NCBI RefSeq assembly: GCF_008728515.1
Contig: NC_044991.1
Location: forward strand, 38,954,968-39,018,967
DNA length: 64,000 nt
From: Papio anubis
Taxonomy: Eukaryota > Chordata > Mammalia > Primates > Cercopithecidae
Direction of reading: 5' to 3'
Shown: piece by piece, positions 54,640 to 64,000 of the stretch
Numbering within the stretch: the first letter of the stretch is position 1
How the letters are laid out: the number at the start of each line of letters is the position of its first letter
Notes under the pieces: model-generated
What the model was told of the DNA's origin: nothing
Seen by the model: the letters and a program-made list of their open reading frames with translations, nothing else
Database searches by the model: none
Translations under genes and position numbers: made by a program

Positions 54640-57365
54640 TCAAGATGGAGTAATGGAATGGATTTACCCTCTTACATTAAACAACCAAAAATAAATAAAT
54701 AAGCAAAACATATAAAACAGTTTTCAAGACAATAGATATCAGGCATAAAAGGACAGTGATCCCCAAAAGATGGGAAATGAGTGGCATGAGCCCAAGAAAT
54801 GCCTCTGCTTACTGCCTTGACAGAGATTCCAAGATGGTGCCACATGGGAGGGAAACACAGAAGCAGGCTGGCAGGATCCTTGAACTGAGGAAATGGAGTT
54901 GAGAGTCTAAGGAGACCAAGACAGCTAGAGTCCTCACGGAAGGGCACTAGGGAGAAGACAGCCGCTCAGACACAGAATTTTAGATGGTTGCAGAGGGTCC
55001 CATGGGAGCATTAAGCTGAGCACTGATTAGCACATACAGATGAAGAGCCTACCCGAGAAAGAACCACTCAAAGAGGTTAGAGGTCACAGCACTCACACAG
55101 GGCTAGGAATAGTGCCTGTTCTCAACAGCAAGACTGGAAAATGGAAAGATTCCTGGGGCAGTGGGTAGAGCAAATGGAAAGGTCTTGCCTCAGAAGCGGG
55201 TAATAATTAGCCCTGGTGAGCGCTGCTGTGATCCTGCCCAACAAGTTAAAAAAGTAAGATCCAAAAGAATCAAACTGTGTCCAAGTAACTTAACTGAATC
55301 TCAGAACAAAACTCAAGAATATTTACAAGAATACAAACATATCCAGCACCTAATAAGGTAAAATCCACAATGTCTGTATATTCAATCAAAAATGACCAAC
55401 TGTACAAAGAAGCAGAAAAATAGGACCCATAATGAGGAGATAAATCAATCAATCAAAACTAACCAAGAACTGACACAGATGATAGAATTAGAGCAAAGAC
55501 GTTGGAAAACTTGTTATAACAATCTGTTCTGTGTTCCAAAAGTTATGTAGAGACATGGAAGATATAAAAAAGATTTAAATTGAGCATCTCTAAGTGAAAA
55601 CCACACTATCTGAGAAAAATATGCTGGACGAGATTAACAGCAGATGAGATATTTAATCTAATAAAAGATTAGGGACATCGAAGATATACCAATAGAAACT
55701 ATCCAAAATAAAAGAGAACAAAAAGATATTTCAACACCTTTCTCTCTATCACTAATATAACAAGTAGATAGAAAGCCAGTAAGTAGATAGTAGATTTAAA
55801 CAACTCTACCAACCAACTTGACCAAATTGACATTTATGAAACACTCCATCCAACAATAGCAGAAAGCATCTTCTTTTCAGGTGCACGCAGAACAGTTGTC
55901 AAAACAAACCATATTCTGGGCCATAAAAATTGGCCTCAATTATAATAACTTAAAAGGATTCAGGTGATACAAAGTTTGCTCCCTGTCCATAGTGGAATTA
56001 TACTAGAAATCAATCACAAAGGGATAACTGAAAAATCTCTCAAATATTTGGAAACAAAATAATATATTTCTAACTAATCAATATGTCAAAGAAGAATTCT
56101 GAGAGAAATTAGAAATGTTTTTGAAATGAATGAAAATAAAAACACACCATATCAAACATTGCCAGATGTCATCAAGTGGAAAAATATAGACCTTATCTAT
56201 ATTGAAAAAGAAGAAAGGTTTCAAATCAGTGATCTCAGCTTCCACCCTAAGAAACTAGAAAAAGAAGAGTGAATAAAACTCAACGTAAGTGGAAGATAGA
56301 AAATAATAACGATCAGAGTGTGATCAACGAAATACAAAATAAACAAACAAAGAACACAACAATTAAGAAAATCAATGAAACCAAAAGCTGATTCTTGAGA
56401 TGGTCATAAAAAATGATAACTATTCAGACAGATTAGGAATGAGGGAGGTGACATCAACATAGATTCTATATGTACATGTAAAGGATGCTAAGTAGATATT
56501 TGAACAACCTTATGTCAATAAATTTGACAACATGGATGAAATGAACAAATTCCTGAACAAACTACCAAAGAAACAGATAATTTGAATAGCTCTCATCTAC
56601 TAAAGAAATTGAATTTATAGTTAAAAACGTTAATGCAAATAAAACTCTAGGCCCAGATGGCTTCACTGGTAAGTTCTACCAACTAAGAAATAAATAATAC
56701 CTATCGCACGAAACTTGTTTAGCTCCCATGTAACTTATTTTATGAAGCCAGAATTATTCTGAAGACTAAAACAGAATAATTAATCTAATAGTGAAAGATT
56801 AAATGCATTTTCCAGATATGGGGCAAAACAAGGATAGCTACTCTCCTCACTTCTGTTCAAAATTACAGAAGTTCTAGCCAGTGCAATAAGGCAAGAAAAA
56901 TAAATAAAATGTCTCTTTTTACATTGGAAAGACAAAAGTAAAACTGTCTTCATTTGCAGATGTTATGACTCTCTATGTGGAAAATTTAATGTTGTAGACT
57001 AAAAGGTATTAGAACAAATATGTGAGTTTCACAAGGTTGCAAAATACAAAATCAATATGCAAAAATCTATCATATTTTAAAATGTTAACAATGAACAATT
57101 GAAGTTGAAATTAAAACAACATAGCAAAAATTTAAAAAGCAACACATTTTTTAACATCAAAAATGGGATAAATCTGACAAAAGATGTATAAGACCTGCAC
57201 AATGAAAATTTAAAAACATTGCTGAGAGACATTGAACACTGAAGTAAATGGAGTGATATACCATATTCATGTGTTGGAAGACTCATTAAGATATCAATTC
57301 TCCCCAGTTTGAGCTATAGATTCAACACAATCCCAATCAAAATCCCAACAGTCTTTTTTAAAGAA
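54640..57365 (+). mobile_element. Old L1M, sense, with 5' region and ORF2 but ORF1 missing
   Basis: 54640-55690 resembles an L1M 5' region and linker (ATATGCTGGACGAGATTAACAGC, AGATATACCAATAGAAACTATCC). From about 55730 it is ORF2: CCATATTCTGGGCCATAAAAA, TTGGAAACAAAATAATA, GGCCCAGATGGCTTCACTGG, AAGTTCTAGCCAGTGC. ORF1 and the ORF2 endonuclease segment that should lie between are not seen, so an internal deletion is inferred. At 56960 the RT active-site motif retains only one of two aspartates. Inactive. Confidence 0.75.
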
Positions 57366-57912
57366 GAAGAAAAAAGTTACAGAGCCTTTAAGTTACATAA
57401 TAAAGGTGTTATCAATGGTGAGTTACACAAGTGAAATCATAAGTCAAAAGGAAATGATTACTAATAGAAGAGAGAAGGCTTTAATTCCTGAGATGAGTAA
57501 AAAGTAATAATTAAAGAGAAAGAAGCAAAGATAGAAAAAAGAAGTAGAAAACATCCATAATCTCATAAGGTAGGCTATTATTCCTCTAAAGCAGTGTTTT
57601 AAGAAAATGGTGTTGGTTTTCTCCACAGAGCTTCTTCCTTGCTTAAGTGGCAGATGAATAGCCAGCTTTCTCATCTCTGTGAGCCTCTCACTTCCTACTG
57701 GAATCTCACTTCCTGTTGCCCGAGAGCTCCTCCTCCTTCAGACTCGCACACAACTGCATCAAGAACTAACAGCCCTTTCAACATCACAACAACAGTTCCA
57801 AATTATGTTATTTCCTGGAAGCTTCCAACTTATTTCATAGATGCAGACTCTGACTACTTTAACAGTCTCAAACTTTAGAATCTTTACCTTGTTCTCTTTA
57901 TCTGTTTAATTA
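57366..57912 (+). other. Unassigned block ending in a long A tail
   Basis: 57600-57912 is more GC-rich and precedes a 20-plus base A run. This could be a retrocopy of an unidentified RNA, but I find no target duplication and the 79-codon frame 57639-57878 is not a protein that I recognise. Confidence 0.35.
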
Positions 57913-57921
57913 CCACTCAAA

Positions 57922-57954
<33 letters not shown>

Positions 57955-57965
57955 GAAAAAAAAGG
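57913..57965 (+). repeat. Poly(A)/(GAAA)n tract
   Basis: About 22 A followed by GAAAG and AAAAG units. Confidence 0.95.
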
Positions 57966-59024
57966 CACAACCATTTCCTTTATAAGCATACTTTGAAAAA
58001 AGCTAACATTTTTAAGGCAAAATGAAATAAGAGATATGGAAAAACCATTTCTGCTTTTGAAGACAACAAATGTCTGTTATCCATAATAAGTTGTTTTTAG
58101 GATTCTGTTTTCCTTCAAAGTTTGAAAACACTACTCAACTCCTGGGCTCGAGTCTTGTTTTCTTTCCAACTGTTGTGGTTTCCAACTAGTTTCTTATCTT
58201 GATTGGAGGGCTTGGCGTCAAGAGAACGCCATCTCAAAAAATTATTTCATACCTTTGGCAAGAACCTAACTGGTTATGATGTAAAACAAATTGCGTGTAT
58301 ATTGAGAGGAGAAAAAATATGGATTGTGGAAGAAATTTTGCTAATGAGAAAAAGATAATGTATGATTTAAGAGTTTCAAATCTGTATCTTAAAAATACGC
58401 AAGATATGGAATAAGGGAAAATTTGAAAAGTGGGTATGATATGCTTACATTGAGACCAAAAGAATGAATTCTATTGAGTTGGGTTGAAATGCAAATGCAT
58501 ATACAAACGCATTTATCAGTGTCTAGTGTATGCTCATGCGTTTGCTACCTCCAATATTTAGCGATGTTAAAGATCACTTTCTCATTTACCCTTCAGGCCA
58601 AGTTCTGTTCTAAATTCAGTCCCACCTATACTAGCACAGGCCATGTGTACATATCCTGAAGCAGAATTCAGTACTGTTGACTGAGATGAAAATGCAAAAG
58701 AACATTCACACACAAGGTTGGCAAGTGGAGATGTTAGAGTCTGCATGCATGCTTTGACACATTTTTTTTTTTTCTGGCACTAATTACCGTGATTTGACAT
58801 GACTGCATATTTTTTAGACACTATATGATCCTGGCAAATGAAAGTGTCAGTGAAAATTATACTTCATCAGCTTAAACCTTCCTAAATGCCAGAGAAGTAA
58901 TTTGATCTGCACTATGAACAAAGTCTTAAAACAGTGCTGATACTGATCATGTTTCATTCCAACCAAAGCCTTTGAACAATGTGTGGCTATTATTTATTGC
59001 ATTTAAACTACTGCATGTTCTAGA
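57966..59024. other. Unassigned AT-rich sequence
   Basis: Nothing recognised. Confidence 0.5.
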
Positions 59025-59320
59025 TCTGCTGTATTCAATAGGATAGCCACTGACAACGTGGCTGTTGGGCAATCAAAATGTGAATAGTCTGAATTGAGAT
59101 GTTCTATAAGTGTAAAATGTACACCAGATTTTGAAGAATTACTATAAAAAGATAATTTAAATAACTCATTAATAATTTGTATCCTGACTTCATGTTGATG
59201 ATATTGTCTCAATACTAAAATGGGTAAAATAAAATATATTATTCAAGTCAAGTTTACCTGCTCATTTTTACTTTATTTAATGTAGCTATTAGAAAATTTA
59301 AAAGTTTATTATGTCTTGCT
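59025..59320. mobile_element. hAT-like DNA transposon (probable)
   Basis: TAGCCACTGACAACGTGGCTG, TTGAGATGTTCTATAAGTG, TAAAATGTACACCAGATTTTG, TAACTCATTAATAATTTGTATCC, AAATAAAATATATTATTCAAG, AATGTAGCTATTAGAAAATTTAAA form the full motif order of an old DNA-transposon family, the same group as 52575-52735. Confidence 0.65.
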
Positions 59321-59689
59321 TTATTGTTATTGTAAACAGTAAAGATTAATAAACCTTGTATACTCATTGTTTGGTCTATTTTAAAGTGCACCAATTTGAA
59401 AGGCAACAGCAAGAGCACATCAACCTTTGCGAGCCAACTCGTATACCCACTAGAAGTTTAAATATCTGGGAACCAGGATATTGGTAGTTTCCTTTTGCAG
59501 AGCCATAAAAGATCATCTTTTAAAGGGTTATCATACAAATTCTACAATGACAAGTAATTCCTAGTAATCATTTTTGTGTCATGTTGTAGCCAAAATATCA
59601 TTCTCATTATTAAAATCAGTCAGACCAACCATCTCAGGGTTTGGAGGGTGTGGGACCTGTTGACTCAGAGCTAGAAGACCAAAGCCTCA
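59321..59689. other. Unassigned spacer
   Basis: Nothing recognised. Confidence 0.5.
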
Positions 59690-60080
59690 AATAGCCCCAA
59701 ACCACCTCCTCCAGGCTCATGACCTGCCACTACCTACCCCACTCCAATTCTTGAAACACAGGCATGAACTCTTCATTATTCCCCAAATACACACAACCTT
59801 TTACAACCCCATGCCTTTTCACAAGCTATTCTCCTTCCTGGAGTGCTATGATCCCCTTTTTCTGCCTACAAAATTCCTACTCATACTTTAAAACCCAACT
59901 TGGATGCCTCCTTCTTTGCAGGTCATCCCCCTCTGGCTCCCGCAGTGTTCCGACATTTTCAGCATTTAGTTACTAGAGCACAGCTAGGTTTCACTGTAAT
60001 TATTTGAGTATCTCTCTGCTCATGTGAGCAGGAACCATCTTGTCTAATTTGTAGTTCTCTACATGCCTACAGAACTGTCA
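59690..60080 (+). mobile_element. L2 LINE 3' end
   Basis: CCATGCCTTTTCACAAGCTATTC, TCCTTCCTGGAGTGCTATG, CTACTCATACTTTAAAACCC, AACTTGGATGCCTCCTTCTTTG, CTGCTCATGTGAGCAGGAACC, ATCTTGTCTAATTTGTAG are L2 motifs. Confidence 0.85.
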
Positions 60081-60109
60081 GACCAACACACCTAATTTTG
60101 TGTTAGTAT

Positions 60110-60235
60110 GTGTGTAGGCACACACATATTTGCAAACACATACACCTAGGAAAGAAAAATCTACAAACTGGATAGAATTATATACCAAAATGTTAACATT
60201 GGTCAGTTCTGATGTTGAGATCATGTGGATTATAA
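60110..60235 (+). mobile_element. L1M 3' UTR fragment
   Basis: CCAAAATGTTAACATTGGTCAG, then GATTATAAGTGACTTTT, is the sense L1M4-type 3' UTR. It abuts the antisense L1 that follows. Confidence 0.55.
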
Positions 60236-62400
60236 GTGACTTTTAAAAATTGTGGTAAAATGCATATGACATAAAATTTACCATTTTAACCATTTCTAAG
60301 TGTACAGTCTGTAGTGTTAAGTATATGCATATTTTTGTGCAACCAGTCCCCTGAACTTTTTCATCTTGCAAACCTGAAACTCTATGACCATTACACAATA
60401 GCTCCCCTTATTTCTCCCCCCATTACCTGACAACCACCATTCAACTTCTTGTTTCTGAGAGTCGGCCTGCAACTGATGCCTCACATAAGTAACACCATAT
60501 TGTATTTGTCTTTTAATAACTGACTTATTTCATCCATATTGTAACTTGGGTCAGAATTGTCTTCCTTTTTAAGGTTAAGTAATGTTGTATGTATACACCA
60601 TATTTTGTTTATCCATTCATCAATCATTAGACATTTGGATTGCTCCTACATTTTGACTGCTGTAAATAATGCTGCTGTGAACATATGCTGTGAATAATTG
60701 CTGGCAATTCCACTTATATGGAATTCTACTTATATGGCAATTCTACTTTTAATTTTTTGAGGAATCACCATACTGTTTTCCACTGTGGCTGCACCATTTT
60801 ACATTCCCTCCAAGAGTACACAAAGGTTCCAATTTCTCCACAGACTTATCAACACTTGCTATTTTCTGTTTTGTTTGTTTTTTGTAGCAGCCATCTTACT
60901 AGGTAGGAGGTGATATCTCATTGCAGTTTTGATCTGCATTTCCCTAGTGACTGGTGACGTGGAACATTTTTTCATACACTTGTCGGCCACTTGTACATCT
61001 TCTTTGAAGGAATGTCTATTCAAGTCCTTTATTGATTTTTTTGGGTTATTTGGGTTTTTTTGTTTGCTTTGAGATGCAGGACTTTCTTTATATATCCTGG
61101 ATATTAACTTATTATCAGATATATAATTTGTAAGTATTTTCTCCCATTCTGTAGGTTGCCTTTTCACTGTGTTGATAGTGTTCTTTAATTGGTGAAAGTT
61201 TTTCATTTGGATGTAGTCCAATTTATATATTTCTACTTCTGTTTCCTATGGCTTTGGTGTCATATCTGAGAAATTCCTGCAAAATCCAACAGCAGGAAGC
61301 TTTACTCTTATGTTTTCTTCTAAGAATTTTATATTTTTAGATATTATATTTAGATCTTTGCTCCATTTGACTTAATTTTTGTCTATGGTGTAAGGTAAGA
61401 GCTCAGCTTCATCCTTTTGCATGTAGATAGCAAGTTTACCCAAAAACATTTGTTGAAGACACTGTCCTTTCCCCATTGAAAAGTCTTGGAACTCTTGTTG
61501 CAAATAATTTGACCATATATGTGAGGGTTAATGTATGGGCTACCTATTCTATTCCATTGATCTATGTCTGTCTTTACACAAGTACCACACTGTTTTGATC
61601 ACTGTAGCTTTGTAACATATTCTGAAGTCAGTAAGTGTGAGACTTCCAACTTCATTCTTTCTCGAGATTGTTTTAGCTATTTGGGGTCCCTTAAGATTCT
61701 ATATGAATTTTAGGGTGGATTTTTCTAACTCTTTGAAAAACACTCTTACAATTTTGATGGGTATTATATTAAATATGTAGATCATTTTGTGTAATCTTGA
61801 CATCTTAACAATATTAACTATTCCAATTACATAAACATGGGATGTCTTTTCATATATTTACATTTAAAAAAAATTTATTTCATCAACATTTTGTAGTTTT
61901 GAATGTACAAATCTTTTGCCTCCCTCCTTGGTTAAGTTTATTCCTAAGTATTTTATTCTTTTTGACAACGTTATAAATAAAATTGTTTTCTTAGTTTCAT
62001 TTTCAGCTTATTCATTGTTATTTTATAAAAATGCAACTGAGTTTTGTATGTTGATCCTGTATGCAGCAACTGGGCTAAATTTCTTTGTTAGTAACAACAA
62101 TTTGTTTTCTACATATAAGATCATGTTATATGTAGAACAGAGCCTATGAACAGAGATAATTTTACTACTTCCTTTCCAATACCTTTTATTTATTTTTCTT
62201 GCCTAATTGCTCTGGTTAGGATTTCCAGTGATATATTGAGCAAACCAGCAAAAGCGGGCATTCTCATTTCTAGGGGTTGGTGTGAGTGTGCTTTCTTTCT
62301 TTCAGTCTCTATCATACCCTCGAGTACCCTGAATGGCCATCCTGATTTTAGGAAAAACGCTTTCAGTCTTTCATCATAAAGAATGATGTCAGGCTACGGG
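60236..62400 (-). mobile_element. L1MA/MB element, antisense, 3' UTR through ORF2
   Basis: A contiguous antisense L1 of primate/early-eutherian age. 3' UTR: AAATTTACCATTTTAACC, TTCATCTTGCAAACCTGAAAC, TTTATCCATTCATCAATC. ORF2: GTATTTTCTCCCATTCTGTAGG, TGATCACTGTAGCTTTGTAAC, TTATTCCTAAGTATTTTATTC and CTGATTTTAGGAAAAACGC. Frame-destroying changes are frequent. Near 62265-62333 about 69 bp (AGGGGTTGGTGTGAGTGTGC and on, with a CT-rich run) are not L1 and look like a small insertion. A TTATATGG(A/C)AATTCTACTT motif is locally duplicated at 60714-60750. Confidence 0.9.
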
Positions 62401-63479
62401 TATCAGTGATTTTTATGTTTTCTGTGTATATTTCTATATTTCATAAGTTATCTGTAAGAGATTATGCATATTTTTAATAATCAGGTTAAAAGTTATTTAA
62501 CAATAATTTGTTGGCCAGATCATGATTGAACTACTTCACTGAAAAATGTACAATGTACTCTTTGCTTGAGGATAACTAGGAGTGATCAGAGATAAGAGAT
62601 AGACAGAGAGTGAGTATATTTTTGTTCTGGCCATAAAGACGGACAAGATAAGAGGATCTTTCCCCTTTTGACTGCAATCTCTTCTTTCCTTGCAAGAAGG
62701 GAAAGGCTCACTCAATTACTGTCAACAAACTAAACATGTGATTACCTGCCTTTGTTGTGGTCTTTTCTCTCGTAAAGATTTACCCACAAGTCATACTCAC
62801 ATTTGTCATTTGAAATGAAGAAGCATGACAGATCTGTATGTTACAGGTCAATGGCTGATACACTTTCACTCTGGCTTAATGATGTCATCCAGCTAGGGTA
62901 ACAGGAGGACCACTGCCTGGCAAATGGGAGATCATCAATCTCAATGGCACATATAATAATCTTACAATATCATTACCATGGGAGACAGGGCACATCCTCA
63001 GTTTTGTATTTGGTTCTAGTTCTTATTGAGAGAAATCTTGCTTGGTCAGCACTCCCCCACAAAAAGCTGAAGAAGCCACAGCAAAGCTCACAGCCAACCC
63101 AGAAGTATCCAGGCCCAGCCCTGGGAGCTATGCTGGAACATTTCTCATCATTTCACAAGTCTTCTCTAAAACTTTAAACACTGAGAAGGCTCCTATATCC
63201 TCCACTCTCAAGAAACACTAATAGAACATGCTGGAATCCATGTGCTTTGGGGCTTTTGAGGCAGACTAAGACATCTGAATGAATTACGTCCCTCCATGAC
63301 CACCTTCTGCCCACCTGTACCCACAGGTGATCAGAGGGCCCAATACAAGGGACTTTCAGATGTAACTGTTGTTTGTTTACGCCTTAGAATTACAACTCAG
63401 GCTCAGGAAACTGTTAAGATAGAACTCTTAATTCCTCACCTGACCTCTAACATCTATGCTCCAAGGACCTTTCTTTTTT
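62401..63479. other. Unassigned non-coding sequence
   Basis: No gene or repeat recognised in about 1.1 kb. Confidence 0.5.
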
Positions 63480-63605
63480 AAAATCAACAAACATTAATTG
63501 TATACCTACTGTGTGCCTCTGACACCTAGGCAAACAGCAAGACTCTATCTCTGGTCTCATGAAGTTGGATTTCTGAAAGGAAGATGGACAATAAACGAAG
63601 GGTCA
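63480..63605 (-). mobile_element. L2 3' end, antisense
   Basis: AATCAACAAACATTAATTGTATACC, TACTGTGTGCCTCTGACACC, TAGGCAAACAGCAAGACTC, GGTCTCATGAAGTTGGATTTC, GATGGACAATAAACG match the antisense L2 terminus. Confidence 0.8.
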
Positions 63606-63928
63606 CTAGTACCCAGAACATTTGTTCCCTTCTCCAGGCACAAGATTTGGAGACACTGCTTGCTACCTGCCTGCCGACACAAAGTCAATGTAGCAGGGAC
63701 AGAAGCCAAATCCTCAGAATGTCTTTTTACAGACACAGACCTCAAGAGGCCAGAGGACTGAGTCTTTTTAGCTAAGGAAAAACCTCTGCATTTTTCTGTG
63801 AGACTTTTTCCAGATATAGAGGCCATGTAAACTCTCTTGGGGTCAGCCAAGGGCCCTCTCAAAGACTGAAGACTCCTAAAGACTATGCTCTCTCTGGCAG
63901 CATAGCTAAAAATGCAGTGTTCTGGGCC
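63606..63928. other. Unassigned spacer
   Basis: Nothing recognised. The antisense 133-codon frame (63557-63958) runs through L2 and MER5 sequence and is not a gene. Confidence 0.5.
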
Positions 63929-64000
63929 AGTGGTTCTTGCACTTGAGAGTGCCTCCAAATTTCCTGGAGGCTAGTTATAGCATACACTGCATGGTTCCAT
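63929..64000. mobile_element. MER5A-like MITE, cut by the window end
   Basis: GGCCAGTGGTTCTTGCACTTG, AGAGTGCCTCCAAATTTCCTGG, AGGCTAGTTATAGCATACAC match the first part of MER5A (CAGTGGTTCTCAAACTT, then CATCAGAATCACCTGGAGG). The rest lies outside. Confidence 0.75.

Noticed and set aside
1..64000. CRISPR array, operon or prokaryotic defence system
   Set aside because: The repeat families, CpG depletion and lack of coding density are mammalian. The only regular direct-repeat arrays are a minisatellite with no unique spacers and short tandem repeats.
1..64000. tRNA, 5S, U6 or 7SK gene or pseudogene
   Set aside because: I looked for internal promoter and conserved small-RNA motifs on both strands. 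Only MIR-derived tRNA-like traces were found.

Overview
The window is primate nuclear DNA, almost certainly human or another catarrhine. It carries seven Alu elements (AluJ, AluS and AluY-like), primate-age L1MA/MB sequence, a solitary HERV-H LTR (LTR7 type) and an MST-type MaLR LTR, on a background of mammal-wide MIR, L2, L1M, MER5 and MLT1 remnants. CpG is depleted almost everywhere. I found no credible protein-coding gene, exon chain, tRNA or rRNA gene or CRISPR array. The longest reading frames (188-189 codons) fit chance or repeat sequence. The window is best read as intergenic or deep intronic sequence.

Layout. 1-10.4 kb: two diverged copies of an unnamed repeat, the second broken by an Alu that is itself broken by another Alu; then an Alu, MIRs, an MLT1 LTR and a direct, ungapped 428-bp duplication (5193-5620 and 7845-8272). 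10.8-14.35 kb: an old L1M ORF2/3' UTR carrying a 162-bp insertion. 14.7-20.5 kb: AluY-like element, solo LTR7 with a perfect 5-bp target duplication, a 57-bp minisatellite with a two-unit higher-order pattern and six CCAAT motifs, and an MST LTR. 20.5-29.9 kb: mostly unassigned sequence with MIRs, a probable MER85 piggyBac MITE and several simple-sequence tracts. 29.9-35 kb: an L1M 3' UTR split by two Alus, a MER5 MITE and an ERV1-like LTR. 36-42 kb: antisense L1M, L2, MIR, and a compact rearrangement at 39.36-39.49 kb with two adjacent tandem duplications and a 22-bp match to sequence 2.2 kb upstream. 42-47.5 kb: an isolated G-rich GC box, a 240-bp polypyrimidine tract, nested palindromes in an old L1, an L2 and an Alu inside an L1. 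47.5-54.6 kb: mostly unassigned plus L2. 54.6-57.4 kb: an internally deleted L1M. 57.4-64 kb: an A-tailed block, hAT-like and L2 remnants, a long antisense L1MA/MB and a MER5A cut by the window end.

There is no gene network to describe. What the window records is mutation and transposition history (nested insertions, local duplication, probable template switching, minisatellite growth), plus a few possible regulatory or structural DNA features. I did not see a new multi-gene system. Repeat names come from remembered family consensus features, not from a database search, and most repeat edges are accurate only to about 10-40 bp.
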